In this document: piece after piece, positions 26,666 to 35,143 of the stretch
Layout of the letters: every line of letters starts with the position of its first letter
How positions within the stretch are numbered: position 1 is the stretch's first letter
Origin: Clostridia bacterium
GTDB taxonomy: Bacteria > Bacillota > Clostridia > Oscillospirales > Acutalibacteraceae
Reading direction: 5' to 3'
Length of the DNA: 54,200 nucleotides
Assembly (NCBI GenBank): GCA_017513525.1
Contig: JAFXFC010000026.1
Location: forward strand, 1-54,200
Translations under genes and position numbers: made by a program
The notes under the pieces: model-generated
The model's database searches: none
Told to the model about the DNA's origin: nothing
What the model saw: only the letters and a program-made list of their open reading frames with translations

Positions 26666-28864
26666 TTACAGGGTAATTTTTGAAAATAGTGTGATAAAGA
26701 ACATTTTGATTACATTTATCACATTTACGAACTTCAAAAAATCGAGAGTCTGTTCAGGCTCTTCTTCATTGGGTGAAAAATCAATGTCATCAAAACTCAG
26801 AACAGCATTTTCTCCCTCAAAACAGAATTCAAGACCGCTGACATTACTGAGCACATCGTTTGTATATTTCTTGCCGAAATCGACACCGTAAAGATAAAGG
26901 CTGTTGATATCCGCTTCAATTTCGTGCCATTCACCGTCAGCAGGAATCACAATACCTTCATCCGAAGAAGAATACCACGCAACCGCACCGTTATAAATTT
27001 TCAGTCTTTCAAAAACGACATCATCGGATGAATCATTACGGACACGGAAAGAAACACTGCCGTAATTACCGTAAGAAAATTCTTCATCATTAAATCTGAT
27101 TGCCGTAAGATATTTTTCGTCAGAAATCATCGGTCTTACGGAGAAATTGTCAGCAGATGCAGAAATACGAAGTCCGTTTTCACCGCTGAATGCCGAATCA
27201 GCCGAAATTGAAACATCGGCATTTATGCCCGTCCATGAATCATATTTCTTTGTGTATGTATCATCTTTAATATGAAATACCGTTTCTGTTTCGCAGTCTG
27301 CCCACTGTTTTTCATACCATGTGGCGAAATTTTCACTTTTATTAATGATGAAAGGACTGACGGGTAATGATTTTTCACCCTCACAGGATGCATAAAGCGA
27401 TGAAATACTGTTGCCGAGAGCATAAGCATAAGTTACGCTGACAGGTGCACTTACTTTTTCACTACATACAGCAACCGTATCCTTGCCCGTGATTTCGGCA
27501 TCAGCCTGCACATAAACACCGTCTGCACCTGCCACGGAAAAACCTCTGAGAAGTCCGTCAGCAATAAGACCGTCACCCGTATTTTCAAAAGTGATATAAA
27601 TTTTTCCGTCTTTTATCTCATACCTTACGGGCGTTGCCGCTGTATAATCGCGGTCAGCATCGTAGACAAGCCCTGTTGCACAGAAAGCCATTCGTTCACC
27701 AATCTGCTGTTTGCATTCGGGATGAATAGAACCTACTTCCGGCAGATATGTCAGAGGAACGTCATAAATTGAAACAACTGCCCTTGAAGCTCTCTCATTT
27801 TTCTGCATCTGAGAAAAACCGATATTCATATCGGAAAGGTCTGTACCGTTTTCACTGTGATACTGATATGCCGCAAGCTGTGTATAAATAACAGGCAGAA
27901 GTCCGTCACAGACAAAATGCTCTGAATATGAACGTTGCATGAGGTCAAACATCAGCTCATACTGTTCAGGTGTTTTGCCGAACATCACATCGCTTTCACC
28001 CTGATACCATATCATACCCGACGGTCTGAAATGACCAAGGGGTGCAATTTTGAGGTTAAAATTACATGTCATGTCATAATAAATGCTTCTTTCGGCTTCA
28101 TTCCATGTGTCTTCACCGTAATATTCACCTTTAGAAAGGAGCATATTTCTGACATTTTCATCACTGTCGATCGCTTCTCTTGAAATCCATGAAGAAATCA
28201 CACTTCCGCCAAGTGGAACATTCATTATTCCCACGGGCATATCAAGTTCTTCAGTCAGTTCCTTTGCAAAATAATATGCAACAGCACTCATACTATAAAC
28301 ATCTGAATCGTCACCCGTTACCCATGAAGCTCCTACAATATCCGTCTGAGGGTCACAGGGAACAAGCAGAGTACTGCCTTTGTATTCATTCACGGCGGGT
28401 ACAAGAAGAACACGAAGCCATTCCCCGAGTTTTTCACGGTTCTTAAACATTTGGGCACCGTTTTTCTCCTGCGCAAGAGGATACTGCATGTTGCTCTGTC
28501 CGCTTGCAATCCACAGCTCACCGAAAACAATATTTTTAAGGGTTTTAAATACTGTGCCGTTATTCTTCAGAGCAACGGTATATTCACGGAAACTGCCCGC
28601 AGGTGCAGTGAAGGAAACGGAAAAAGTGCCGTCTGTCTCCGCCGTCGTTTCCCCTTTTGCAATTATATTGTCATTATCATCATAAAGTTCTGCGGTAACA
28701 ACACCCTTTGCTGATGTACCTGCAATGACAGCGTCTTCATTCTGTCTGAATAACATCCCGTCACCGTAAAATGAATAAAGCTTTGCATTTTCTGACGCAA
28801 AAGCCACCGATGAAACACCGAAAACCATTACAAGACAAAGGATAACCGATATAAACTTTTTCAT
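26666..28864 (-). CDS. Secreted sialate O-acetylesterase-like SGNH esterase
   Basis: Exported esterase expected to remove O-acetyl groups from sialic acids or plant/bacterial glycans. About 732 residues. Signal peptide (KKFISVILCLVMVFGVSSVA, cut near AFA-SE); N-terminal beta domain; SGNH domain with nucleophile in SGQSNMQ (Ser about 124), PSGMIWYQGESD as a second conserved block, and IHP near residue 380; a beta-rich C-terminal region that could bind carbohydrate (about 520-700); and a final hydrophobic tail FLKFVNVINVIKMFFITLFS. No sortase motif. ATG 28864 is 10 bases after AAGGAG. The gene is monocistronic with its own promoter and terminator. The exact ester substrate is inferred. Confidence 0.88.
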   Translation of the reverse strand: MKKFISVILCLVMVFGVSSVAFASENAKLYSFYGDGMLFRQNEDAVIAGTSAKGVVTAELYDDNDNIIAKGETTAETDGTFSVSFTAPAGSFREYTVALKNNGTVFKTLKNIVFGELWIASGQSNMQYPLAQEKNGAQMFKNREKLGEWLRVLLVPAVNEYKGSTLLVPCDPQTDIVGASWVTGDDSDVYSMSAVAYYFAKELTEELDMPVGIMNVPLGGSVISSWISREAIDSDENVRNMLLSKGEYYGEDTWNEAERSIYYDMTCNFNLKIAPLGHFRPSGMIWYQGESDVMFGKTPEQYELMFDLMQRSYSEHFVCDGLLPVIYTQLAAYQYHSENGTDLSDMNIGFSQMQKNERASRAVVSIYDVPLTYLPEVGSIHPECKQQIGERMAFCATGLVYDADRDYTAATPVRYEIKDGKIYITFENTGDGLIADGLLRGFSVAGADGVYVQADAEITGKDTVAVCSEKVSAPVSVTYAYALGNSISSLYASCEGEKSLPVSPFIINKSENFATWYEKQWADCETETVFHIKDDTYTKKYDSWTGINADVSISADSAFSGENGLRISASADNFSVRPMISDEKYLTAIRFNDEEFSYGNYGSVSFRVRNDSSDDVVFERLKIYNGAVAWYSSSDEGIVIPADGEWHEIEADINSLYLYGVDFGKKYTNDVLSNVSGLEFCFEGENAVLSFDDIDFSPNEEEPEQTLDFLKFVNVINVIKMFFITLFSKITL

Positions 28865-28888
28865 TTTCTTCACATCTCCTTTTTCATA

Positions 28889-28917
28889 ATTATAAAATAA
28901 CAGTTACGGACTGTCAA
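28889..28917 (-). promoter_or_regulatory. Promoter of the esterase gene
   Basis: Minus-strand TTGACA (complement of 28912-28917) and TATAAT (complement of 28889-28894) with 17 bp between them; both hexamers are consensus. Transcription would start only about 15-20 bases before the start codon. Confidence 0.8.
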
Positions 28918-28931
28918 GCATCATGGCTTTC

Positions 28932-28964
28932 CCCGTATCGCAGCAAAACCAATCAGGCGACGGG
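28932..28964. other. Stem-loop upstream of the esterase promoter
   Basis: CCCGT and CGC (28932-28941) pair with GCG and ACGGG (28957-28964) around a 15-base loop, with a two-base bulge. It sits between the divergent esterase and HD-gene promoters and has no U-run on either strand. An operator or DNA structure is possible; function unknown. Confidence 0.4.
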
Positions 28965-29000
28965 TATTATTAACCGACAAAAAAAGCTCTTATTATAATA

Positions 29001-29029
29001 TTGATATTTTCATAATAATATGTTAATAT
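29001..29029 (+). promoter_or_regulatory. Promoter of the HD-domain operon
   Basis: TTGATA (29001-29006) and TAATAT (29024-29029), 17 bp apart. It would drive the five-gene run 29066-32032. Confidence 0.65.
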
Positions 29030-29065
29030 TATCCAGTATGTAAAAAATCGTTAAGGAAAAAAAGT

Positions 29066-29614
29066 ATGAGCAAACTGTTTGACATATTTACAAAATCTTA
29101 TACACTTTCTCCCGAAAAGGATCCCGATTTTTTTTCTTACATCGGCGACCTTTACTGCACGGAAGAAGTTCAGTCTATGAGGGCTTATCCTCAGCACAGT
29201 GATGTGAACAGACTTGATCACATCCGTGCCGTGACATATATGAGCTACATTCTTTCTAAAAAATTTTCTCTTGATATAAAAGCGGCATCAAGAGCAGCTC
29301 TTTTACACGATCTCGTTTACTACGACTGGCACGATGCGGATTTCAGTCACCGTCCTCACGGCTTCAGACATCCTGCTTTTGCTGTTTTTAATGCAAGACT
29401 TCTTAATCCCGATATAACAAAAAAGGAAGAAAGAATAATTCTGCGTCATATGTGGCCTCTTACACCGCTTCCTCCTTCTTCAAAAGAAGGCTTTATTGTG
29501 ACTTTTTCCGATAAATACTGTGCTTCCATGGAAATGCGTATCACAAAGAAGGAAAAGTACAGGAAAAAATTTGAGGACAGGCTTTCAGAGTTAAATTCCT
29601 CAATGAACAAATAA
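29066..29614 (+). CDS. HD-domain phosphohydrolase-like protein
   Basis: 182-residue cytoplasmic protein with an HD metal-dependent phosphohydrolase core: RLDHIRAVTYMS, then AASRAALLHDLVYYDW (the His-Asp pair), and HPAFAVFNARLL followed by IILRHMWPLTPLPP. Related single-domain HD proteins in Clostridia are annotated only generally; the nucleotide or lipid substrate is unknown. It has an AAGGA site before ATG 29066. It is the first gene of a closely spaced operon. Part of its 3' half is present again as a relic at 26461-26553. Confidence 0.85.
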   Translation: MSKLFDIFTKSYTLSPEKDPDFFSYIGDLYCTEEVQSMRAYPQHSDVNRLDHIRAVTYMSYILSKKFSLDIKAASRAALLHDLVYYDWHDADFSHRPHGFRHPAFAVFNARLLNPDITKKEERIILRHMWPLTPLPPSSKEGFIVTFSDKYCASMEMRITKKEKYRKKFEDRLSELNSSMNK

Positions 29615-29630
29615 ATACGGAGAATCACAA

Positions 29631-30479
29631 ATGTTTGAAACTGTTATAAATTATGTATTCATGTTTTTTGTTTTCAGTGCAATAGGCTGGGCAATAGAAT
29701 CTACCTACCGTTCACTGGGTGAAAAAAAAATCATCAACAGCGGTTTTCTTTACGGACCGATGTGCCCTATATACGGAACAGGCTGTCTCGCTTTTGAAAT
29801 ATGCCTTGTGCCGATTTCGGCACCTATTGAAAAAAGAATAATAATCGTTCTTTTATTGGGAATGCTCCTTGCCGATACCGTGGAATATCTGACAAGCTAT
29901 ATCATGGAAAAGCTTTTCAATGCACGCTGGTGGGACTATTCAAACAATTTCCTGAATCTTCACGGAAGAATTTGTTTTAAGCATACCTGCTACTGGGCAC
30001 TGTTCGCATTTATTTATGTTTATCTCGTTTCGCCCATGTATAAATATGCTTTAGGCTTTATCAGTCAACAGACAAGAACTGTTGCAGTATTTATTATACT
30101 CGCTATATTAGCAGTTGACCTTACTTTGACCGTTAAGGCTGCAGCTGATATCAATAAGCTTATGAAAAAGCTTACTCTTCTGAAGCAGTCAGTATTAGAA
30201 AAAACCGAGAGTCTTAAAGGTGCGGCAGAAGACAAATATGCAGAGCTTCTTTCAGGCGGTGAAAAATTTACTGAATGGAAAAATGACATTAGCAGTCAAT
30301 ATCTTGATATAATAACACAGTATAAAAAGCTGGATTCAAAAGAGCACAAAAGAGCCAACCGGCTGCTTTCCATCTACAGCACAATGAGAAAGACTGCCGA
30401 TGACGGTATCAGAGAAATTGAATCAGTATGGAATGAGATAAAAACATTTTTCTCAGATTCCGAGGATGAAATGATGTAA
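29631..30479 (+). CDS. CmpB-type (ABC_trans_CmpB) integral membrane protein with coiled-coil tail
   Basis: 282 residues. The first about 165 form four to six transmembrane segments with the signature of the putative ABC-transporter type IV/CmpB family (FSAIGWAIESTYRSL, FLYGPMCPIYGTGC, YNFLNLHGRICFKHT-like block in the middle). The last about 115 residues are charged and helical (DINKLMKKLTLLKQSVLEKT and following), likely a cytoplasmic coiled coil. No ATP-binding partner is nearby, so a transport role is not supported by context. It starts 16 bases after the HD gene with GGAG. Confidence 0.8.
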   Translation: MFETVINYVFMFFVFSAIGWAIESTYRSLGEKKIINSGFLYGPMCPIYGTGCLAFEICLVPISAPIEKRIIIVLLLGMLLADTVEYLTSYIMEKLFNARWWDYSNNFLNLHGRICFKHTCYWALFAFIYVYLVSPMYKYALGFISQQTRTVAVFIILAILAVDLTLTVKAAADINKLMKKLTLLKQSVLEKTESLKGAAEDKYAELLSGGEKFTEWKNDISSQYLDIITQYKKLDSKEHKRANRLLSIYSTMRKTADDGIREIESVWNEIKTFFSDSEDEMM

Positions 30480-30496
30480 TAAAACGGAGGTTAATC

Positions 30497-30751
30497 ATGA
30501 CATATACTTATAAAACAAAAGGCACCTGTGCAGGAGCTATCGAAATAGAGCTCAATGATGACAATATCATAGAAAATGTCCGCTTTATCGGCGGCTGCAA
30601 GGGCAATACCCAGGGAATTTCCGCATTGGTAAAAGGTATGAAAGCTGAAGATGTTATAAACAGAGTTTCTGGTATCCGCTGCGGCTTTAAGCCCACATCC
30701 TGCCCTGATCAGCTCTCTGTTGCATTAAAACAAATGTTAGAGGAGAAGTGA
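30497..30751 (+). CDS. TSCPD-domain protein (TIGR03905 family)
   Basis: 84-residue protein consisting of one TSCPD domain: GTCAGAIEIELNDDNIIENV, GGCKGNTQGI and GIRCGFKPTSCPDQLS. Similar domains occur at the C-terminus of vitamin B12-dependent ribonucleotide reductases, and free-standing versions are common in Clostridia; function is not established. The cysteines suggest metal binding. It is preceded by GGAGG and followed by maf after one base, in the same operon. Confidence 0.9.
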   Translation: MTYTYKTKGTCAGAIEIELNDDNIIENVRFIGGCKGNTQGISALVKGMKAEDVINRVSGIRCGFKPTSCPDQLSVALKQMLEEK

Positions 30752-30752
30752 T

Positions 30753-31313
30753 ATGGCTTTAATATTAGCGTCAGCCTCTCCGAGACGCAAGGAGCTGCTT
30801 CGATTTATCACAGAAGATTTTTCTGTCAGGGTTTCTGATGTCGATGAGCACACCGACCCGAACCTTACACCTGAAGAGGCCGTTGTAACTCTCGCAAAAA
30901 TAAAAGGTGAGGCTGTGTCGGAAAATTACCCCGATGATACGATTATTTCAGCAGATACAGTAGTAGTGCTTAATGATAAAATACTGGGAAAGCCTCACTC
31001 TCCCGAAGAAGCGTTTTCTATGCTCTCCTCTTTATCGGGCAATACTCATACCGTATATACGGGAGTTTATATTATATCGGAAAATAAAAAAATCGGTTTT
31101 TATGACAAAACAGAAGTCACATTTTATACCCTTTCCGGAGATGAAATTAATAATTATATTAAGACCGGCGAGCCTTTCGATAAGGCAGGCGCTTACGGTA
31201 TACAGGGCCTCGGCGCAATTCTTATCAAAGGAATTTCGGGAGATTACTATAATGTTATGGGACTTCCCGTTGCAAAGCTTGCAAGAACGCTTAAAGAAAA
31301 CGATTTATTATGA
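30753..31313 (+). CDS. maf: Maf-family nucleoside triphosphate pyrophosphatase
   Basis: House-cleaning enzyme that hydrolyses non-canonical or surplus dTTP/UTP-type nucleotides; Maf also affects septum formation in Bacillus. 186 residues, normal length. Motifs: LILASASPRRKELL at the start, VSDVDEHTDPNLTPEEAV, ISADTVVVLNDKILGKP and GEPFDKAGAYGIQG. It overlaps comF by four bases (ATGA). Confidence 0.95.
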   Translation: MALILASASPRRKELLRFITEDFSVRVSDVDEHTDPNLTPEEAVVTLAKIKGEAVSENYPDDTIISADTVVVLNDKILGKPHSPEEAFSMLSSLSGNTHTVYTGVYIISENKKIGFYDKTEVTFYTLSGDEINNYIKTGEPFDKAGAYGIQGLGAILIKGISGDYYNVMGLPVAKLARTLKENDLL

Positions 31314-32032
31314 TACTTTCAAAGCTTACGGATATTTTTCTTCCGCCGAGATGTGCAGGCTGTGACTGTATCACAGAAAGCGATTTCCCTGTTTGTTCAG
31401 AATGCAGTAAACTGCTGATTCGCCCCGCAACAAAGAAAAACAGATGCGATATCTGCTTTTTACCGCTTGATAAGTGCATTTGTTCAAAAAGACAGTTCTA
31501 TGACAAGTTTTCAGCATCCTTCTTTTATGACGGAGCGGTTAAAAATACAATTTTCAAGTTAAAGTTCCGTGCAAGACCCGATATTGCAAAAAGCTTTGCA
31601 AGGCTTATATGTTTTTCTTTGGAAGAAAGGGACATGCTCACGGAAATTGATGCCGTCACCTATATTCCCATGAGCAGATATTCACAATTTAAGCGAGGCT
31701 ATAATCAATCGAAGCTTTTAGCTCAACATATTTCACGCCTGAGCGGAAAGCCTTGCATAGGATATCTTACAAAATACAGCGTTTCCCGTTCTCAGCATTC
31801 TCTTGACAGAATTTCTCGAACAGGTAATCTTCTTGGTATGTTTGAACCCGATCCGAAATATGCTGAAACAATAAAAGGAAAAACGATACTTATTGTTGAC
31901 GATGTTTCAACCACGGGTAGCACCTTTAATGAAATTGCAAAAACACTTCTGATATTCGGCGCTGAGGCGGTTTATGCAGCCTCCTGTACCGTTACAAAAA
32001 AAAGCAAATTAATTATTGAACAAAATAAATAA
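31310..32032 (+). CDS. ComF family phosphoribosyltransferase-like protein
   Basis: 240 residues, full length for the ComF/GntX family. N-terminal zinc ribbon (CAGCDCITES, CSEC, CDICFLPLDKCIC) and a C-terminal phosphoribosyltransferase fold with VDDVSTTGSTFNEIA as the PRPP-binding loop. ComFC supports DNA uptake in competent Firmicutes, but no other competence genes are in the window. Last gene of the 29066-32032 operon, translationally coupled to maf. Confidence 0.92.
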   Translation: MILSKLTDIFLPPRCAGCDCITESDFPVCSECSKLLIRPATKKNRCDICFLPLDKCICSKRQFYDKFSASFFYDGAVKNTIFKLKFRARPDIAKSFARLICFSLEERDMLTEIDAVTYIPMSRYSQFKRGYNQSKLLAQHISRLSGKPCIGYLTKYSVSRSQHSLDRISRTGNLLGMFEPDPKYAETIKGKTILIVDDVSTTGSTFNEIAKTLLIFGAEAVYAASCTVTKKSKLIIEQNK

Positions 32033-32044
32033 TTGTGTTAAAAT
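32016..32044 (+). promoter_or_regulatory. Promoter of the first PHP gene
   Basis: TTGAAC (32016-32021) and TAAAAT (32039-32044), 17 bp apart, with TGTG just before the -10. It begins inside the end of comF, leaving a leader of about 25 bases. Confidence 0.6.
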
Positions 32045-32076
32045 ATTACTGTATTTACAGAAAAGGAGCTAATAAT

Positions 32077-33618
32077 ATGAAAAATTTCAAGGTTATTATC
32101 GCACTTACCCTTGCAGTGATCATGTGCATGTCTATGACTGCAATCGCATTTGCAGCAACTGAAGACGGCTCTTATGTGATCACAAATCCTTACGAAAATA
32201 TCAATTGGGAAACTGTTACAGCTTACAAAACAGCACTTCACTCTCATACAAATGCCAGTGACGGTGATGACACATTAAAAGCATCTGTTGAACGCCATGT
32301 TGAAGCAGGCTTTGATATTGTTGCAACCACCGACCACGGAACAGTAAACTATTCATGGGCAGATGAAAATGTCAACACCCTTATTTACGGTGCAATGAGC
32401 CTTTTCGGCAAGAGTGAAGGAGAATTGGAATACCTTTCAACCGAAGGTGTTTTCTCAAACGGCACAGCCTACACTTACGGCACTGCAGCTAACGGTGACG
32501 ATTATCTTACCCTCGACAGCGGCAAGAAGATGCTCAGAGTTCCCTATGGCATCGAAAACAATGCAGTATCCGTCAACGCACACGTAAACAGCTGGTTTGC
32601 AGACTATGTTGACAATACCATAACTACTTACGAAGATGCAGTAAAGGGTGTTCATAAAAAGGGCGGTGTCAGCGTTATTAACCATCCCGGAGAATACACA
32701 AAGGCAAGATATGAGATCCGTTCAGAGAATGCTTATAATGATGAGAATCCTGTTTATAATTATTACATCAATAAATTTGCAACTCTTATCAGAGAGTATG
32801 ATTCATGTATCGGTATAGATATGAACTCAAAGGGCGATAACAGAACCCGCTTTGACCGTATTCTTTGGGACAATCTTCTTCAGAGATTCTCCGCAAACGG
32901 TGAAAATGTTTATGCAATTGCTTCTTCCGATGCTCACCAGCTCAGTGTTATAGACACAGGCTACACACTTGCTCTTCTTGAAGAACAGTCTTCAGCAGCT
33001 CTCAAAAATGCACTTCTTAACGGTGAATTCTTTGCCGCAAGCCATTGTCTCGGTAATTACGATGAGCTTGTTGCTATCGCCGCTTCTCTCAAGGAGTTCT
33101 ACGGTGAAACCGAGCTTTACAACAAAGTAAATACAACAGCACTTGAAATGGCTGCTAAAATAGAAGGCATTGAAAACGGCGAATATGCAGCTGACGAGGA
33201 TATCGGCATCACATATTCAACTCTTGATGATGACGGCTATAACACAAGTGCAGCTGATCCGAGAATTTCTTCCATCACTGTTGACGAAGCTACCGATGTA
33301 ATAACGATCAATACCACAGATGCTCTTATCGTTCGCTTTATATCCGACGGAAAGCTTATCTGCACGAAGAAGGCTAATGAAGCTTCTCTTGATCTTAATG
33401 AAGTAAGCGCAGAGCTTGGTGATTATGTAAGAGTTGAAGTATTCGGCGAAGGCGGTATAGTTTACACTCAGGCATTCCTTCTTGATGCTGCAGAGAATGC
33501 AGGTACTGCTGATCCCGTAAAAGGCTCATATGTAAATCTCGGCGTACTTGATTTCCTCTTTGCTGAATTCAACAACTGGTATGCAATAATCGTAAGATTT
33601 TTCAGCACTCTCTTTTAA
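32077..33618 (+). CDS. Secreted PHP-domain phosphoesterase-like protein (PHP1)
   Basis: 513 residues, exported: KVIIALTLAVIMCMSMTAIA followed by FAATED. PHP domain with ALHSHTNASDGDD (His55, His57), IVATTDHGTV (Asp-His), INHPGEY and ASSDAHQLS, which supply the metal ligands of PHP phosphoesterases. It then has a small beta domain (ISDGKLICTK...GGIVYTQAFLLD) and a hydrophobic C-terminal tail (DFLFAEFNNWYAIIVRFFST). PHP proteins are usually cytoplasmic, so export is notable. It is a paralogue of 48417-49757, sharing the NPYENI.W opening and domain order. ATG 32077 follows AAAGGAG; earlier in-frame codons do not fit. The substrate is unknown. Confidence 0.85.
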   Translation: MKNFKVIIALTLAVIMCMSMTAIAFAATEDGSYVITNPYENINWETVTAYKTALHSHTNASDGDDTLKASVERHVEAGFDIVATTDHGTVNYSWADENVNTLIYGAMSLFGKSEGELEYLSTEGVFSNGTAYTYGTAANGDDYLTLDSGKKMLRVPYGIENNAVSVNAHVNSWFADYVDNTITTYEDAVKGVHKKGGVSVINHPGEYTKARYEIRSENAYNDENPVYNYYINKFATLIREYDSCIGIDMNSKGDNRTRFDRILWDNLLQRFSANGENVYAIASSDAHQLSVIDTGYTLALLEEQSSAALKNALLNGEFFAASHCLGNYDELVAIAASLKEFYGETELYNKVNTTALEMAAKIEGIENGEYAADEDIGITYSTLDDDGYNTSAADPRISSITVDEATDVITINTTDALIVRFISDGKLICTKKANEASLDLNEVSAELGDYVRVEVFGEGGIVYTQAFLLDAAENAGTADPVKGSYVNLGVLDFLFAEFNNWYAIIVRFFSTLF

Positions 33619-33640
33619 GTAATAGCTTAAATTAAATTTT

Positions 33641-33672
33641 GAGCAGGTTCCTTTTGGAATCTGCTCTTTTTT
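33641..33672 (+). terminator. Terminator of PHP1
   Basis: GAGCAGGTTCC pairs with GGAATCTGCTC (one G-U pair) and is followed by seven T. It directly abuts the 126-bp repeat. Confidence 0.9.
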
Positions 33673-33796
33673 TACTTTACAGGAAATTCCTTCCTGTAAA
33701 GTAAAAAGATTTTATGTCCCGCCGAACGGGAAGTAAACTTCCCTCGGCGAGGCCTCACCGAAAACGGTCGCCTGAGGCTTCGGCGAAGCCGTTTTC
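33671..33796 (+). repeat. 126-bp structured repeat, copy A
   Basis: Three consecutive hairpins: TTTACTTTACAGGAA (33671-33685) with TTCCTGTAAAGTAAA (33691-33705); CGCCGA and GGGAAGT (33720-33734) with ACTTCCC and TCGGCG (33737-33749); GAAAACGG (33760-33767) with CCGTTTTC (33789-33796), which encloses CGCC/GGCG. An inverted copy of identical length lies at 51181-51306. The element is non-coding and GC-richer than its surroundings. Confidence 0.9.
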
Positions 33797-33941
33797 TTGT
33801 AAAAAATTACTGTTTACATAAAAATTTGCTGATTTTATCACAAAAAATAGTAAAAATTGAGCAAAAAACGGAATGACAGACTTGACAAAAGAAAAAATAT
33901 TAAGTAAGATAAGATTGTTATATTGTTAAAGAGGGTAAGAT
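33797..33941 (+). promoter_or_regulatory. Upstream region and promoter of the SigH-like gene
   Basis: TTGACA at 33882-33887 and TAAGAT at 33905-33910 with a 17-bp spacer, followed by a GAGGG site before ATG 33942. The rest of this stretch is AT-rich with nothing else recognisable. Confidence 0.7.
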
Positions 33942-34553
33942 ATGACCTCAATATCGGATGATTTTACTCAATCGACAGATGAAGTTTTAGTAAAGCTTGC
34001 GCAGGCGGGTGTTATAAAAGCAGAAAACTGTATTTTCGAGCGGTACAGAAAAACCGTGGAAATAAATGCAGCTACATTTATCTCAAATTTTGCTACTTAC
34101 TGTGCCATGGCTTCTCTTGAATTTGATGATCTTTTTCAAGAAGGTCTTTTAGGGCTTCTGTCAGCAATATATTCTTTTCACGAAGAAAAGAATGTAACAT
34201 TCAGAACATTTGCGGCTAAGTGTATTTCAAACAGCATACGCTCCGTTATCAAAGCATCCACACGAAAGAAAAACACACCTTCGGGCGGTGTTATTTCCCT
34301 GAATGATATAGATATCCCGACAATGACATCCTTGGAGGATAAAATAATTTCCGCAGAAGGCACGGCAATTCTTTATGATTTTCTTCAGACTGAATTATCG
34401 GCTTTGGAATTATCTGTTATACGCCTGTATCTTGCAGGTATCAGCTACAGGGATATTTCCGAAAAACTGGGGATTGCCGAAAAATCCGTAGACAATGCAA
34501 TTCAGCGTATCCGCGGAAAGCTCAGTCGGTTTCTGAATGAAAACAGATCATAA
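33942..34553 (+). CDS. SigH-like sigma-70 family RNA polymerase sigma factor
   Basis: 203 residues with region 2 (FDDLFQEGLLGLLSAIYSF, FRTFAAKCISNSIRSVIKAS) and region 4 (LELSVIRLYLAGISYRDISE, then EKSVDNAIQRIRGKLSRFL). The segment TRKKNTP followed by ISLND corresponds to TRQKHIP and SLDK in Bacillus SigH, and the C-terminal SVDNAIQRIR matches well. SigH drives entry into sporulation and post-exponential genes; the SASP gene in this window supports a spore-forming host. The identity as true SigH rather than a relative is inferred. Own promoter; the downstream zinc-ribbon gene may be read from it. Confidence 0.85.
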   Translation: MTSISDDFTQSTDEVLVKLAQAGVIKAENCIFERYRKTVEINAATFISNFATYCAMASLEFDDLFQEGLLGLLSAIYSFHEEKNVTFRTFAAKCISNSIRSVIKASTRKKNTPSGGVISLNDIDIPTMTSLEDKIISAEGTAILYDFLQTELSALELSVIRLYLAGISYRDISEKLGIAEKSVDNAIQRIRGKLSRFLNENRS

Positions 34554-34633
34554 CAGTGCAAACTGTGTGATATATACCCTGCAATAACTTTCGGGTTAGG
34601 ACATGGTAAAAAAATTTATAGCGAGGTAGCAAA

Positions 34634-34906
34634 ATGTACGAAGACAAGACACTCCAGTGCAAAGAATGCGGCAACGAATTTGTATTCACAGCAGGTGAAC
34701 AGGAATTCTATGCAGAGAAAGGTTTCGTAAACGAACCCCAGCGCTGCAAGGAATGCCGTAATGCTCGCAAGCAGGCAGCTAAAGGCGAAAGAGAATACTT
34801 TGTAACAACATGCAGCCAGTGCGGCGGCGAAGCAAAGGTTCCCTTCAAGCCCCGTGATGACAGAGCTGTTCTCTGCAGCGAATGCTTTGCAAAGTCCAGA
34901 GCTTAA
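34634..34906 (+). CDS. Small zinc-ribbon protein
   Basis: 90-residue protein with four CxxC pairs: CKECGNEF, CKECRNAR, CSQCGGEA and CSECFAKS, giving two zinc ribbons separated by a basic stretch. It resembles the widespread Clostridial zinc-ribbon/CxxC-x17-CxxC family often annotated only as a zinc-binding protein. A nucleic acid role is suspected from the fold, not shown. Preceded by GCGAGG 13 bases before ATG 34634, about 80 bases after the sigma factor gene. Confidence 0.88.
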   Translation: MYEDKTLQCKECGNEFVFTAGEQEFYAEKGFVNEPQRCKECRNARKQAAKGEREYFVTTCSQCGGEAKVPFKPRDDRAVLCSECFAKSRA

Positions 34907-35043
34907 TTTCTCTGACTAAGTTCTGACAGATTGATGACAAACACAAAGGCACAATAACATAAATATCGGTGAAAAATCTGTTATGATTCGGAGTTATTGA
35001 CTGTATATTACTGTGCAACTGAAAACGAGTTTATCAACAATCG

Positions 35044-35075
35044 GAAGATGTACCTGAAAAGGTGCATCTTTTTTT
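35044..35075 (+). terminator. Terminator of the zinc-ribbon gene
   Basis: AAGATGTACC (35044-35053) pairs with GGTGCATCTT (35060-35069) with one wobble pair, followed by a T-run. The 140 bases between the stop codon and this hairpin hold no gene. Confidence 0.85.
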
Positions 35076-35086
35076 CATGCAATGAA

Positions 35087-35130
35087 AAAGACCGGGTTGT
35101 CCACCTTACGGAAAGACTTAATCCCGGTCT
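35087..35130 (-). terminator. Terminator of the threonine aldolase gene
   Basis: AAGACCGGG (35087-35095) pairs with CCCGGTCTT (35122-35130) around a 26-base loop; the minus strand continues with UUUU. It ends the converging minus-strand operon. Confidence 0.7.
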
Positions 35131-35143
35131 TACTTTTTATTGA

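Noticed and set aside
28921..28980. Possible riboswitch (c-di-GMP-like GC-rich core) upstream of the esterase
   Set aside because: It is upstream of the strong esterase promoter on the minus strand, before the HD promoter on the plus strand, and lacks the conserved riboswitch core.
33619..35143. tRNA or known small RNA genes in intergenic stretches
   Set aside because: No cloverleaf, tmRNA, 6S or SRP RNA features could be found; hairpins present are terminators or the 126-bp repeat.
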